DNA of 64,000 bases from Clostridium sp. CAG:710 (GTDB lineage Bacteria; Bacillota_I; Bacilli_A; RF39; UBA660): assembly GCA_000432595.1 (NCBI GenBank), contig HF996867.1, positions 1-64,000 of the forward strand, given 5' to 3'. Shown in pieces: positions 33,168 to 42,416 of the stretch (its first letter is position 1; each line of letters starts with the position of its first letter). Below the pieces are notes generated by a model. It was given only the letters and a program-made list of their open reading frames with translations. It did no database searches and was not told the origin of the DNA. Position numbers and translations under genes: made by a program.

Positions 33168-33440
33168 ATGGATACAAAAAAAGAAATTATGTCAATTGTA
33201 CAAGAAGATGGTTCAATTGATGAAGTTGAAGTGCTAGTTTCATTTGAATTTACTGATACTAAAAAAGCATATGTTGTGTATACAAAAAACGAAGTAGATG
33301 ATAGAGGAAATATTACTGTTTATGCATCATCATTAATTGACGGTCCTAATGGAAAAAGATTAGGTGGAGTAGAAACAGATGAAGAATGGACTAGAATAAA
33401 AGAAGTCCTAAGAAAATTAGCAAAAGAAGGACAAGAATAG
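33168..33440 (+). CDS. DUF1292 family protein
   Basis: 90 residues, acidic. VLVSFEFTDTKKAYVVYT and ITVYASSLI...EEWTRIKEVLRKL match DUF1292 (YrzB-like), small Bacillota proteins of unknown role. AGGAGG upstream. It shares a transcript with the 470-residue protein that starts 20 bases downstream. Confidence 0.85.
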   Translation: MDTKKEIMSIVQEDGSIDEVEVLVSFEFTDTKKAYVVYTKNEVDDRGNITVYASSLIDGPNGKRLGGVETDEEWTRIKEVLRKLAKEGQE

Positions 33441-33460
33441 TTTAGAATGGAGGCGCTATT

Positions 33461-34873
33461 ATGAATGGTAGCATAATAAATTTTGTAGAAACACCAAAAG
33501 AAGTGGGCGTAGACATATCATCAAAAAAGGCAAAATTGTCTTCTAGAAGCTTTGCACTTATTAAAAAAGCAGCCTCAAAAATAAGAAAAAGTTTAGCACA
33601 AAAAATGGAAGCACAAAAAGTGGAACTTGCTAAACAATATCAAGAGGCACATGAAGCAGTTAGAGCAGAAGCACAAAATCAAAATACTAAAAATAGAAAT
33701 GAATATGATGGAGATAGATTACAAAGACTTACAAATGCATTAGGAAGTATTGGAGTAAAGTTAATCTTATCAGATTATGCAGCATCTAGGTTAAGCGTAT
33801 ATGGTCAACCAAAAGCAATAAAAATGCCAAACTTTTGGAGTAATATAAAGGATACATTATCAAATGCTCATATGGTAGACAGAGAATATAAAGATATTGG
33901 ACGTGCATTTAAATATGGTGGAAGTGAAAGAGGAATCGAAGGTTTAGACAGCATGTATAAGATGATGAATGAATCTAAAAACATTCAAAATCCAGAAAAA
34001 AGGGAAGCACCGGTACAAAAACCAGTGCAACCTAAAGTACCAGAACAACCAAAATCAGGAATCAATATTGATGATTATCTTAAAAATTTTGCTCCACAAC
34101 AACCAAGCATTGAAGCTGCAAATAAAGAAGTAGATGCTCGATTAGCAGAAACAGAAGCTGGCATAAATGATAGATTTTCACAAATGATGTCAAATCTTGG
34201 AGGAAATGAACATGAACAAGTTGTACAACCAGTTGAAACACCACAAATAGAAAAACCTGTAAACCAAGCATTTATTCCTTCAGAGGCTAAAAAGGAAGAA
34301 CCAAATAGATCAGAACTTAATGCTAAAGTAGCAAATGTATTTGAGAGTTTACTAGAAAAAAAAGTTCAAGAAGAAGCAAAAGCTTCAAATAGTGAACCAG
34401 TTACCACTTCAACAACTGCTACAACTAACAAATCAGAAGAAAATTTAGATAGAGAAGCACTAATGCAAGACTTGATAAATAGGTATGGTATAAATCAAAG
34501 TGTTGCTGCAACACCATCGGTTGTGCCAACACAAAAAGCCGATACAAAGGTTTCAACACAACCTTCAATACAATATCGTAACTCTACAATAGGGGAGATT
34601 TATACTTCTGAACCAAAGCCTGAAGTACAAGAGGTAACAAAAAATAAAGCTTCAGATGATTCAAAAGAAGAAACTCGTGAAGAAATGATAAAAAGAATCT
34701 ATGTAGAACAGACAATGAAAGAGTTTGATGAAAAAATGAAGGCACAAGCAGAAGCTAAAAAATACAAAGACTTGGCTAATAGTTTAGAAGAAAAAGTAAA
34801 ACAATTAGAAGAGCAATTAGCAAAATCTGAACCTAATCCAAACTTTGTAGGAGTTAATCCACGTACCAGATAA
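33461..34873 (+). CDS. Unknown Gln/Glu/Pro-rich coiled-coil protein
   Basis: 470 residues, no signal peptide or TM. N-terminal basic helical region (about 20-75), a more conserved-looking block (about 80-165; RLQRLTNALGSIGVKLILSD), then a long low-complexity stretch rich in Pro/Gln/Glu/Val/Thr and a C-terminal coiled coil (about 405-460). It ends in FVGVNPRTR. Probably a cytoplasmic scaffold; I do not recognise a family. Ribosome site GGAGGCG. Confidence 0.65.
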   Translation: MNGSIINFVETPKEVGVDISSKKAKLSSRSFALIKKAASKIRKSLAQKMEAQKVELAKQYQEAHEAVRAEAQNQNTKNRNEYDGDRLQRLTNALGSIGVKLILSDYAASRLSVYGQPKAIKMPNFWSNIKDTLSNAHMVDREYKDIGRAFKYGGSERGIEGLDSMYKMMNESKNIQNPEKREAPVQKPVQPKVPEQPKSGINIDDYLKNFAPQQPSIEAANKEVDARLAETEAGINDRFSQMMSNLGGNEHEQVVQPVETPQIEKPVNQAFIPSEAKKEEPNRSELNAKVANVFESLLEKKVQEEAKASNSEPVTTSTTATTNKSEENLDREALMQDLINRYGINQSVAATPSVVPTQKADTKVSTQPSIQYRNSTIGEIYTSEPKPEVQEVTKNKASDDSKEETREEMIKRIYVEQTMKEFDEKMKAQAEAKKYKDLANSLEEKVKQLEEQLAKSEPNPNFVGVNPRTR

Positions 34874-34881
34874 TAGCATTT

Positions 34882-34918
34882 AAGAATTAAGATTGAATTC
34901 AACTTAATTCTTTTTTTT
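34882..34918 (+). terminator. Intrinsic terminator
   Basis: AAGAATTAAG (34882-34891) / CTTAATTCTT (34903-34912) then eight T's. Confidence 0.85.
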
Positions 34919-34948
34919 CTGTGCAAGCATATACTTAAGTGTGATACT

Positions 34949-35854
34949 ATGAAAAAATATATAGAATACTTTTATGATGTAGAACTACAAAAAATAATTA
35001 ATGTAGGAGATAATTACTTCTTTAACATTAATGGAATTAATTACTGTTTATATGAAGTAAAAGGGGAGATTAATAGAGTCAATATAGAGACCATATTGAG
35101 ACTAACTTCATTTATGTACGAATTCCATAATGTCATTCTAACAAAAGATAATCAGATTTTCTGCGTTGTAGAGGGTAAAAAATATTCACTTTTGAAGATA
35201 AATTTAAAGTCAAACAGAATAATAAACTTAAATGATCTACTTAGATTTAAAAATTACACAATAAATATGTCTAAAAAAGCATATACACCAAATTGGATAG
35301 ATTTATGGAGTAGAAAGATTGATTATTTAGAATACTACATTAATAATAAAGATAATTTAAAAAGTGAAATAAAAGGTATATTATACTATTTTATAGGACT
35401 AGGAGAAAATGCAATTAAGTATATAAAAGACAGTCTAAAAACAAGCGGATTTAATCAAAACAAAATAGTATTATCTCATTATAGAGTTGATTCTGATAGT
35501 ACGTTATATAGCCTATATAACCCATTTAATTTAATGCTAGACTATTCAGTAAGAGATATCGCAGAATATATAAAATCAATGTTCTATAGTGATAAAATAG
35601 ACTATATTGAGATAGAAAACTTAGTAAATAAAAATATATTATCAGAAATGGAATATAAATTATTATTTGGAAGACTATTATTTCCTACCTTCTTTTTTGA
35701 TATGTTTGATAAATACGAAGACAATAAATTGGATAACAAAAAATTAATTTCTATATACAACAAGACAACAGAGTATGAAACGTTTTTACACAATGTATAT
35801 TTAATAATAAAAAAAAGAAACAACATTATAAGTGTTCCATGGTTAAATAAATAA
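34949..35854 (+). CDS. yutH: YutH-like spore coat kinase-fold protein
   Basis: 301 residues. The pattern VLSHYRVDSD...LYNPFNLMLDYSVRDIAEYIKSM and LSEMEYKLLFGRLLFPTFFFDMFDKY matches YutH/CotS-type proteins, which have a degraded aminoglycoside-kinase fold and attach to the spore coat. It abuts a NifU-like gene on the opposite strand (stop codons adjacent), the same yutH/yutI pairing as Bacillus. The N-terminus is divergent. Ribosome site weak (GTGTGATA). TATACT at 34930-34935 could be the -10. Confidence 0.75.
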   Translation: MKKYIEYFYDVELQKIINVGDNYFFNINGINYCLYEVKGEINRVNIETILRLTSFMYEFHNVILTKDNQIFCVVEGKKYSLLKINLKSNRIINLNDLLRFKNYTINMSKKAYTPNWIDLWSRKIDYLEYYINNKDNLKSEIKGILYYFIGLGENAIKYIKDSLKTSGFNQNKIVLSHYRVDSDSTLYSLYNPFNLMLDYSVRDIAEYIKSMFYSDKIDYIEIENLVNKNILSEMEYKLLFGRLLFPTFFFDMFDKYEDNKLDNKKLISIYNKTTEYETFLHNVYLIIKKRNNIISVPWLNK

Positions 35855-36085
35855 TTAATCTTCAATTTGAACAACGCTTTTAACCTCAGGTATTTCATTA
35901 ATAAGCATTGCTTCAATTCCATCTTTTAAAGTGAAGTCAATCATCGCACAATGGCTACAAGCACCAAGCATTTTAATATATACAATTCCATCTTCATATT
36001 TAACAAATTCCAAATTACCACCATCCGCAATTAGATATGGTCTAATATCATCAATAATATTTTTAATTTTTTCTTCTGTTTTCAA
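35855..36085 (-). CDS. NifU C-terminal-domain Fe-S scaffold (YutI-like)
   Basis: 76 residues. IRPYLIADGGNLEFV and GACSHCAMI (CxxC) define the NifU_C domain, which carries a transient Fe-S cluster for delivery to apo-proteins. TTG start at 36085 with GGTGAT upstream; an in-frame TTG further up (36097) lacks a ribosome site. Useful to the Fe-S enzymes here (hydrogenase, ferredoxin). Convergent with yutH with no spacer. Confidence 0.88.
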   Translation of the reverse strand: MKTEEKIKNIIDDIRPYLIADGGNLEFVKYEDGIVYIKMLGACSHCAMIDFTLKDGIEAMLINEIPEVKSVVQIED

Positions 36086-36135
36086 AATAATCACCAAGAA
36101 AATTATACAATGAATTAATTCTATAGTAAAGAAAT

Positions 36136-36164
36136 TTGCTAAAAATTAAATCGTTTGGTATAAT
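36136..36164 (+). promoter_or_regulatory. Promoter of S1-domain gene
   Basis: TTGCTA (36136-36141), 17 bp, extended -10 TGGTATAAT (TATAAT 36159-36164). Confidence 0.75.
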
Positions 36165-36183
36165 ACCTATGAAGGTGTATAAA

Positions 36184-36528
36184 ATGAAATATGAAAATGG
36201 AAAAATTATAAAAGGATGTGTAACGGGAATTGAAAGCTATGGTATATTCATGAGTTTTGATGAATATTATAGTGGATTAATTCACATATCAGAAATTTCA
36301 AATAACTTTGTTAGAAATGTTAATGATTATGTTAATATTGGTGAAACAATAAGAGTAAAAATAATAGATACTGATCATGAAAATTGCCAATTAAAATTAA
36401 GTATAAAAGATATAAATTATCGTATAAATAATAAAAGAAGAACAAAAATTGTTGAAACAGGCACTGGATTTTATTGCTTAAAAGAAAATCTAGATAGGTG
36501 GATTGAAGAAAAAAAACAAGAAAAATAA
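36184..36528 (+). CDS. S1-domain RNA-binding protein (YugI/CvfD-like)
   Basis: 114 residues. One S1 domain (about 1-72; GKIIKGCVTGIESYGIFMSF, GLIHISEIS, VKIIDTD...LKLSIKDI) and a short tail. Resembles small S1 proteins of Bacilli (general stress protein 13/CvfD) that bind ribosomes or mRNA. Start at 36184 with AAGGTG; the ATG at 36169 is only five bases past the -10. Confidence 0.82.
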   Translation: MKYENGKIIKGCVTGIESYGIFMSFDEYYSGLIHISEISNNFVRNVNDYVNIGETIRVKIIDTDHENCQLKLSIKDINYRINNKRRTKIVETGTGFYCLKENLDRWIEEKKQEK

Positions 36529-36547
36529 AATAAATTAAAAAAATAAG

Positions 36548-36576
36548 TTGACAAAGCCTTTTGGAAATGTTATAGT
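36548..36576 (+). promoter_or_regulatory. Promoter of first tRNA operon
   Basis: TTGACA (36548-36553), 17 bp, TATAGT (36571-36576). Confidence 0.8.
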
Positions 36577-36600
36577 TTTATTTGTCAATGCGATGTTAAT

Positions 36601-36677
36601 GGGCGATTAGCTCAGTTGGTTAGAGCACTTGCCTTACAAGCAAGGGGTCATAGGTTCGAGTCCTATATCGCCCACCA
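36601..36677 (+). tRNA. tRNA-Val(TAC)
   Basis: Acceptor GGGCGAT/ATCGCCC, anticodon loop CTTACAA, CCA encoded. First of five in the operon. Confidence 0.97.
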
Positions 36678-36683
36678 TTAAGT

Positions 36684-36759
36684 GCCGAAATAGCTCAATT
36701 GGTAGAGCAACTGATTTGTAATCAGTAGGTTACGGGTTCAAGTCCTGTTTTCGGCACCA
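36684..36759 (+). tRNA. tRNA-Thr(TGT)
   Basis: Acceptor GCCGAAA/TTTCGGC, anticodon loop TTTGTAA, CCA encoded. Confidence 0.97.
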
Positions 36760-36766
36760 TTTTTGT

Positions 36767-36850
36767 GGAGAGGTAGCGAAGTGGCTAAACGCGGCAGACT
36801 GTAAATCTGTTCCATTTGGTTCGATGGTTCGAATCCATCTCTCTCCACCA
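36767..36850 (+). tRNA. tRNA-Tyr(GTA)
   Basis: 84 bases with a long variable arm (class II); acceptor GGAGAGG/TCTCTCC, anticodon loop CTGTAAA, CCA encoded. Confidence 0.97.
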
Positions 36851-36857
36851 CGTATTT

Positions 36858-36932
36858 TGCCTCGTAGCCAAGCGGTAAGGCACGAGACTTTGACTCTCGC
36901 ATGCGCTAGTTCGAATCTAGCCGAGGCAGCCA
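36858..36932 (+). tRNA. tRNA-Gln(TTG)
   Basis: Acceptor TGCCTCG/CGAGGCA, anticodon loop CTTTGAC, discriminator G, CCA encoded. Confidence 0.97.
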
Positions 36933-36938
36933 TTTATT

Positions 36939-37014
36939 GTTCCGCTAGCTCAGTCGGTAGAGCATTTGACTTTTAATCAAAGGGTCTGGAGTTCGAATCT
37001 CCAGCGGGACACCA
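36939..37014 (+). tRNA. tRNA-Lys(TTT)
   Basis: Acceptor GTTCCGC/GCGGGAC with one G-U pair, anticodon loop CTTTTAA, CCA encoded. Last of the first operon. Confidence 0.97.
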
Positions 37015-37024
37015 TTTTTGATGT

Positions 37025-37047
37025 AAACTGCGTAAGCAGTTTTTTTC
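37025..37047 (+). terminator. Terminator of first tRNA operon
   Basis: AAACTGC/GCAGTTT with loop GTAA and seven T's. Confidence 0.85.
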
Positions 37048-37130
37048 TTGCAAAAAAACTATCTTTTTGTTGGTTATAAGTAATTGAAAATAATATTTAC
37101 TGATGATACAATTAAAATGGTGGTGATAAT

Positions 37131-38129
37131 ATGAAAAGAAAAATAAAATTAAAGCAAGTGATAATATTATTGCTACTAGTATTTATGTGCATATTTGCAC
37201 TTTCAAATTACAAAAACTATAAATTACTAAAAAATGGTTATAGTATAAATGAAGTAAAGGAAATAAATAAAAATTTAATCAGTGACGATATAAAATCTTT
37301 AATAAAAAGAAATTATACAAAAGATGTAATTAGAATAATAGAAAGTCAAAAATTTAAACCAACAAATTTCAATAACTATCTAAAATTACTTGATGAATTA
37401 GGTAATTATAATGATAAAATAATAGATATCGTAAATGAAAAGTATTATAAAAGGACTCTATCTAAAAGATATATAAATTACTATAAAAATAACAAAGATA
37501 TAACATCAAGGCAAATAGTCGAAGATGTTAATTGTAATTTAGATTATGAATATTATAAAGTGGATTATAAAGTTGATTTAACTAAAAAATATCAAGTTCT
37601 AGTTAATAAGTTTTATAAATTAGATAAAGAATATATCCCAAATAATCTAGTTAAAATAGATAAAAAATATGGTAGAGAAAGACAAGTCGAAAAAAGAGTA
37701 TATGAAGCCTTTATTGAAATGTATAACGCAATCGAAAAAGAAGGTATGGGTATATATATAACTTCTCCATATAGAAGCTATAGCTATCAAAAAAGTTTAT
37801 ACAATAATTATGTAAAAGATAATGGCACTGAAAAAGCAGATACATTCTCAGCAAGAGCAGGCTATTCAGAACATCAAACAGCGCTAGCAATAGATATTGC
37901 AGCTAAGGGCTCAATGTATACAAAGTTTGCTACAACAAAAGAATTTGAGTGGATGTTAAAAAACTGTTATAAATATGGATTTATATTAAGATATCCAAAA
38001 GACAAAGAAAGACAAACAGGTTATATGTTTGAATCATGGCATTATAGATATGTTGGCAAGAAAATAGCAAAATATATACATGATAATGGAATAACTTATG
38101 ATGAATATTATGAATATTTTATAAAATAA
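37131..38129 (+). CDS. VanY-type D-Ala-D-Ala/L,D carboxypeptidase
   Basis: 332 residues. N-terminal TM (about 8-24), a helical stalk (about 30-190), and a C-terminal M15B peptidase domain with SPYRSYSYQ, SEHQTALAIDI (zinc ligands H and D) and ESWHYRYVG (catalytic E and third zinc ligand H). Acts on peptidoglycan stem peptides outside the membrane. Found between two tRNA operons; GGTGATA before the ATG. No resistance-type VanR/S neighbours. Confidence 0.92.
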   Translation: MKRKIKLKQVIILLLLVFMCIFALSNYKNYKLLKNGYSINEVKEINKNLISDDIKSLIKRNYTKDVIRIIESQKFKPTNFNNYLKLLDELGNYNDKIIDIVNEKYYKRTLSKRYINYYKNNKDITSRQIVEDVNCNLDYEYYKVDYKVDLTKKYQVLVNKFYKLDKEYIPNNLVKIDKKYGRERQVEKRVYEAFIEMYNAIEKEGMGIYITSPYRSYSYQKSLYNNYVKDNGTEKADTFSARAGYSEHQTALAIDIAAKGSMYTKFATTKEFEWMLKNCYKYGFILRYPKDKERQTGYMFESWHYRYVGKKIAKYIHDNGITYDEYYEYFIK

Positions 38130-38183
38130 AGAGTATATTTATAAAAAAGTAATAAAAAATAGTAAAAAAACATAAAAAAGTAC

Positions 38184-38212
38184 TTGATAATTAAATTTAT
38201 TTAATGTATAAT
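38184..38212 (+). promoter_or_regulatory. Promoter of second tRNA operon
   Basis: TTGATA (38184-38189), 17 bp, TATAAT (38207-38212). Confidence 0.85.
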
Positions 38213-38245
38213 CAAGTAGTCACTTGAAAAAAGTGATGAAAATGT

Positions 38246-38334
38246 GCCTGAGTGGCGGAATAGGTAGACGCACAGGACTTAAAATCCTGCGAGATTCAAC
38301 CCTCGTGTCGGTTCAAGTCCGACCTTAGGCACCA
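38246..38334 (+). tRNA. tRNA-Leu(TAA)
   Basis: 89 bases, long variable arm; acceptor GCCTGAG/CTTAGGC, anticodon loop CTTAAAA, CCA encoded. Confidence 0.97.
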
Positions 38335-38338
38335 TTTT

Positions 38339-38431
38339 GGAGGAATACCCAAGTCTGGTTGAAGGGACCGGTCTTGAAAACCGGAAGGTCGTGCAAGCGG
38401 CGCAGGGGTTCGAATCCCTTTTCCTCCGCCA
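38339..38431 (+). tRNA. tRNA-Ser(TGA)
   Basis: 93 bases with long variable arm; acceptor GGAGGAA/TTCCTCC, anticodon loop CTTGAAA, discriminator G, CCA encoded. Confidence 0.97.
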
Positions 38432-38444
38432 ATTTGATTTATAT

Positions 38445-38521
<77 letters not shown>

Positions 38522-38523
38522 AT

Positions 38524-38599
38524 GGTCTCGTGGTGCAGTGGCTAACACGTCTGCCTGTCACGCAGAAGATCGCGGGTTCAATCCCCGTCGAGACCGCCA
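38524..38599 (+). tRNA. tRNA-Asp(GTC)
   Basis: Acceptor GGTCTCG/CGAGACC, anticodon loop CTGTCAC, discriminator G, CCA encoded. Confidence 0.97.
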
Positions 38600-38607
38600 T
38601 TTTTTTT

Positions 38608-38683
38608 GGCTCTGTAGCTCAGTCGGTAGAGCAAGGGACTGAAAATCCCTGTGTCGATGGTTCGATTCCATTCGGAGCCACCA
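38608..38683 (+). tRNA. tRNA-Phe(GAA)
   Basis: Acceptor GGCTCTG/CGGAGCC, anticodon loop CTGAAAA, CCA encoded. Confidence 0.97.
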
Positions 38684-38723
38684 TTAAATTGTTATCTAAG
38701 AGGAGTTTTCCTTTTATATGATT

Positions 38724-38800
38724 GCACCCATAGCTCAATTGGATAGAGCGTTTGACTACGGATCAAAAGGTTATGGGTTCGACTCCTATTGGGTGCACCA
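38724..38800 (+). tRNA. tRNA-Arg(ACG)
   Basis: Acceptor GCACCCA/TGGGTGC, anticodon loop CTACGGA (wobble A, probably inosine), CCA encoded. Preceded by 40 bases with no gene. Confidence 0.96.
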
Positions 38801-38805
38801 TAATT

Positions 38806-38882
38806 CGGGAAATGGCTCAACTTGGTAGAGCACTTGGTTTGGGACCAAGGGGTTGCAGGTTCAAATCCTGTTTTCCCGACCA
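38806..38882 (+). tRNA. tRNA-Pro(TGG)
   Basis: Acceptor CGGGAAA/TTTCCCG, anticodon loop TTTGGGA, CCA encoded. Last of the second operon. Confidence 0.96.
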
Positions 38883-38892
38883 GTTAGAAATG

Positions 38893-38917
38893 AACGTTGA
38901 TTACTCAACGTTTTTAT
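38893..38917 (+). terminator. Terminator of second tRNA operon
   Basis: AACGTTGA/TCAACGTT with loop TTAC, T tract following. Confidence 0.85.
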
Positions 38918-38940
38918 TTTTGAATTTATTTTGAATTAAA

Positions 38941-38969
38941 TTTACATACAAATAACTAAGTGATATAAT
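38941..38969 (+). promoter_or_regulatory. Promoter of argS
   Basis: TTTACA (38941-38946), 17 bp, extended -10 TGATATAAT (TATAAT 38964-38969). No T-box follows. Confidence 0.8.
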
Positions 38970-39008
38970 ATACTAAATTATTAGTTCCATTAAGAAAGGA
39001 AGTGCCAT

Positions 39009-40694
39009 ATGATTAATAAGATAATAGAAGAACTATTCAAAAAAAATGGAATAGAAGATATAAAAGTTTCTAAATCTAATAGACCTGATTTATGTGATTA
39101 TCAATCTAATGATATATTTAAAATTGCAAAAAAAGAAGGGAAATCTCCAATAGAAGTTGGTAAAGAAGTAGAACTAAAAATTAATGATATAAAAAACTTT
39201 AATGACTATTTTGAAAGCGTACAATTTGTAGCACCTGGCTTTTTAAATATAAAGATAAATAACAACTTTATCTGCAATGTATTAAGAAAAATGAGTAACG
39301 ATAACAAATTTAATATTCAATTACCGGAAAAAAGTGAAACATTTGTTGTCGATTATTGTGGCGCCAATGTAGCGAAGCCATTGCATGTTGGTCATATGAG
39401 AACCACAATAGTTGGAGAAAGTATCGCAAGAATAATTAGATTTATGGGACATAAAACTATTTGCGACGTACACCTAGGTGATTATGGGCTTCAAATAGGT
39501 GAAGTAATATATGCAATATTAGAAGATAAAATACCACTAGAAGATATAGATATAAATTACTTAGATGTAGCTTATCCAAAGATGAGCGCACGTTGTAAGG
39601 AAGATGAAAAATTAAAAGAAGAATGTGCAAGAATAACAAAAGAATTACAAGATGGAAATGAAGAATATAGAAAACTATGGAAAAAAATATTAGATGTTAG
39701 TGTTGAAGACATAAAGAAAAATTGCAATTACTTAGGAGCAAAATTTGATTATTGGTATGGTGAAAGTGATGCATATCCATATATTCCAAAAATAGAGAAA
39801 ATACTTAATGAAAAAGGGCTTTTAAGGCAAAGTGAAGGCGCTTTGGTAGTAGATGTAGAAGAACCTACTGATAAAAAAGAAATACCGCCACTACTATTTA
39901 AAAAGAGTAATGGAGCTTATTTATATGCTTCTACCGATTTAGCATGTCTACTACAAAGAAAAGAAGATTTCAATCCAGATCATGTACTTTATGTTACTGA
40001 TTTAAGACAAGCACTACATTTTGAACAGGTTTTTAGAACAATAGAAAAATGTGGAATATTTAAAAGAACACAACTAGAACATTTAGGTTATGGTACAGTA
40101 AACGGATTAGATGGTAAACCATTTAAAACAAGAGAAGGAACAGCGCCTAAATTAGAAAGTCTATATAATGACATAAAAGAAATATTCATATCAAAAAAAG
40201 AAGAAAATAAAAATCTATCAAACGAAGATTTAGATAAAATAGTAAACTCAATATTAAAATATGGCGATCTACAAAACTCAAAAGAAAAAGACTATATATT
40301 TAATATAGAAAAATTCTCAGATACAATAGGAAAAACAGGTCCATACATACTTTATACATACTTACGTGTTAATAAAATACTTAAAGATAATTGTTATACA
40401 CAAAAAGATTTAAGCAGTAAAATTTATAATGAATCAGACAGAAACTTAAGAATGAAATTATTTGATGTAGAGGATTACATATATTTAGCATATAATAATA
40501 GAAATCCATTCTATCTAGCCGATTATGTATATGATTTATGCTTATTGGTTAATAACTTTTATCAAAATAACAATATATCTAATTTGACTGATGAAGAAAA
40601 CAAAAATGATTGGTTATATGTATTGAATTTATCAAATAGAATAATTAAAGAAGTGTTAGATTTATTGGTAATACAAATACCAAGTAAAATGTAA
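39009..40694 (+). CDS. argS: Arginyl-tRNA synthetase
   Basis: 561 residues. N-terminal ArgRS domain (about 1-100), class I core with ANVAKPLHVGHMRTTIVGESIAR around the HIGH motif, DLRQALHFEQVF, KPFKTREG in the KMSKS position, and a C-terminal DALR anticodon domain (about 440-561). Charges tRNA-Arg. AAGGAAGTG lies before the ATG. Placed next to tRNA-Arg(ACG), but on its own promoter. Confidence 0.96.
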   Translation: MINKIIEELFKKNGIEDIKVSKSNRPDLCDYQSNDIFKIAKKEGKSPIEVGKEVELKINDIKNFNDYFESVQFVAPGFLNIKINNNFICNVLRKMSNDNKFNIQLPEKSETFVVDYCGANVAKPLHVGHMRTTIVGESIARIIRFMGHKTICDVHLGDYGLQIGEVIYAILEDKIPLEDIDINYLDVAYPKMSARCKEDEKLKEECARITKELQDGNEEYRKLWKKILDVSVEDIKKNCNYLGAKFDYWYGESDAYPYIPKIEKILNEKGLLRQSEGALVVDVEEPTDKKEIPPLLFKKSNGAYLYASTDLACLLQRKEDFNPDHVLYVTDLRQALHFEQVFRTIEKCGIFKRTQLEHLGYGTVNGLDGKPFKTREGTAPKLESLYNDIKEIFISKKEENKNLSNEDLDKIVNSILKYGDLQNSKEKDYIFNIEKFSDTIGKTGPYILYTYLRVNKILKDNCYTQKDLSSKIYNESDRNLRMKLFDVEDYIYLAYNNRNPFYLADYVYDLCLLVNNFYQNNNISNLTDEENKNDWLYVLNLSNRIIKEVLDLLVIQIPSKM

Positions 40695-40700
40695 AATCAG

Positions 40701-40727
40701 GCGATATCATAAAAAGATATCGCTTTA
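40701..40727 (+). terminator. Terminator of argS
   Basis: GCGATATC (40701-40708) / GATATCGC (40716-40723) then TTT; short T tract. Confidence 0.6.
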
Positions 40728-40804
40728 ACTTTAAATATAATATGGAAAAATTATAATAAATATGATATCTTTAATAAAGAAAAGCACTAAAAGGAGATGA
40801 TAGT

Positions 40805-41671
40805 GTGTTACTTGCTAAAAATTGGAAAGATTATGAATTACTTGATTGTGGTAATGGGGAAAAATTAGAAAGATGGGGTAATGTTATATTACTAAGACCA
40901 GATCCACAAATAATATGGAATAATACAAATTTATTAGAAAAATATAATAATATAGATGCAGTATATCATAGAAGTAATAAAGGTGGAGGCTACTGGGAAA
41001 ATTTAAAGAATCCACCAAAAAGTTGGAAAATTAATTATAAAAACTTAGTATTCAATATTAAGCAGATGGGATTTAAACATACAGGATTATTTCCAGAACA
41101 AGCCGTAAATTGGGATTTTATAATTGATAAAATATCTAATGCAGGAAGAAATATAAAGATGTTAAATCTATTTGGATATACTGGTGCAGCTAGTGTTGCC
41201 GCCCTAAGTGCAGGTGCAAGTGTAGTTCATGTTGATTCATCACGTGGAATGGTGGATTGGTGCAAAGAAAACGTAAAATCAAGTGGATTTGAATCAAGAC
41301 CAATAAGATATATTGTAGATGATGTAGTAAAATTCGTTAAGCGAGAAATTAGACGTGGCAATAAATATGATGCAATAATAATGGATCCACCTAGTTATGG
41401 TAGGGGAGCAAATGGTGAAGTTTGGGATATAGAAAAAGATTTATACAATCTAGTAGAACTTTGCAGCGAATTATTAACAGAAGAACCACTATTTGTAATA
41501 ATAAATACATATACAACAGGACTATCAAAAGAAGTATTTACTAATGTTCTTAAATCAACTATAGGAAAAAATCATACAGGTAAAATATACTCAGAAGAAA
41601 TAGCTATTCCAATTAAAAATAGTGATTTAGTGCTTCCTTGTGGAGTATGTAGTAGGTATTATAATGAATAA
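40805..41671 (+). CDS. Class I SAM-dependent methyltransferase (RlmK/RlmI-like)
   Basis: 288 residues. SAM motif MLNLFGYTGAASVAALSAGA, then VDSSRGMVDWCKEN, and catalytic motif IIMDPPSYGRG. This fits the PF10672 group of rRNA-type methyltransferases. GTG start at 40805 with AAGGAGATGA upstream. Its last eight bases overlap the following pseudouridine synthase, so the two probably form one RNA-modification operon. Confidence 0.85.
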   Translation: MLLAKNWKDYELLDCGNGEKLERWGNVILLRPDPQIIWNNTNLLEKYNNIDAVYHRSNKGGGYWENLKNPPKSWKINYKNLVFNIKQMGFKHTGLFPEQAVNWDFIIDKISNAGRNIKMLNLFGYTGAASVAALSAGASVVHVDSSRGMVDWCKENVKSSGFESRPIRYIVDDVVKFVKREIRRGNKYDAIIMDPPSYGRGANGEVWDIEKDLYNLVELCSELLTEEPLFVIINTYTTGLSKEVFTNVLKSTIGKNHTGKIYSEEIAIPIKNSDLVLPCGVCSRYYNE

Positions 41672-42335
41672 GTTAAATGTTTTATATGAAGATAATCACA
41701 TAATAGTTGCAGTAAAACCAGCAAATATTCCTTCACAAGCAGATATAAGTGGAGATATTGATATGCTTACAATGGTTAAAGAATATGTAAAAAAGAAATA
41801 TAATAAACCAGGTAATGTATATATAGGACTAGTCCAAAGATTAGATAGACCAGTAAGTGGAATAATGGTTTTCGCAAGGACATCAAAAGCGGCCTCACGA
41901 CTTACCAATGAAATAAAAGAGCATAAAGTAAAAAAAACATACCTTGCAGTAGTAAGAGGACTTTTTAATAAAAAAAATGGAAGTCTTGTAAACTATATTG
42001 TAAAGCAAAACGACAATTCTAGTAAAATTACGACAAAAGATAAAGGGAAAATAGCAAAGCTTAAATATGAAGTAATAAGCGAAAATAAGGAGAAAAAATT
42101 ATCACTTGTTAGAGTAAATTTAGAAACAGGTAGACACCATCAAATAAGAGTTCAATTTGCAAATATTGATCACCCATTATACGGAGACCAAAGATATGGT
42201 ATAAGAGACAATAAACAGATTGCACTCTTATCCTATAAGCTAGAATTTGAACACCCGGTAAAAAAAGAAGTAATGACTTTTGAAATTTCTCCACCAAATT
42301 CAGAGCCATGGAAAACGTTAAATTGTGTAAAGTAA
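41664..42335 (+). CDS. RluA family pseudouridine synthase
   Basis: 223 residues. LYEDNHIIVAVKPANIPSQ and the catalytic block VQRLDRPVSGIMVFA (Asp; Gln replaces the common His of HRLD), then ETGRHHQIRVQFA. No S4 domain, like short RluA-type enzymes; RNA target not assignable. Start at 41664 within the end of the methyltransferase gene (ATGAATAA overlap). Confidence 0.88.
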   Translation: MNKLNVLYEDNHIIVAVKPANIPSQADISGDIDMLTMVKEYVKKKYNKPGNVYIGLVQRLDRPVSGIMVFARTSKAASRLTNEIKEHKVKKTYLAVVRGLFNKKNGSLVNYIVKQNDNSSKITTKDKGKIAKLKYEVISENKEKKLSLVRVNLETGRHHQIRVQFANIDHPLYGDQRYGIRDNKQIALLSYKLEFEHPVKKEVMTFEISPPNSEPWKTLNCVK

Positions 42336-42341
42336 AAATGT

Positions 42342-42377
42342 AAAGATGAAAAGAATTGATTTTTTCGTCTTTTTTTG
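42342..42377 (+). terminator. Intrinsic terminator
   Basis: AAAGATGAAAA (42342-42352) pairs with TTTTTCGTCTTT with one G-U pair, then T's. Confidence 0.75.
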
Positions 42378-42416
42378 TTATCATTGAAATAGAATAGAAG
42401 AGGAGATGGACTAAGA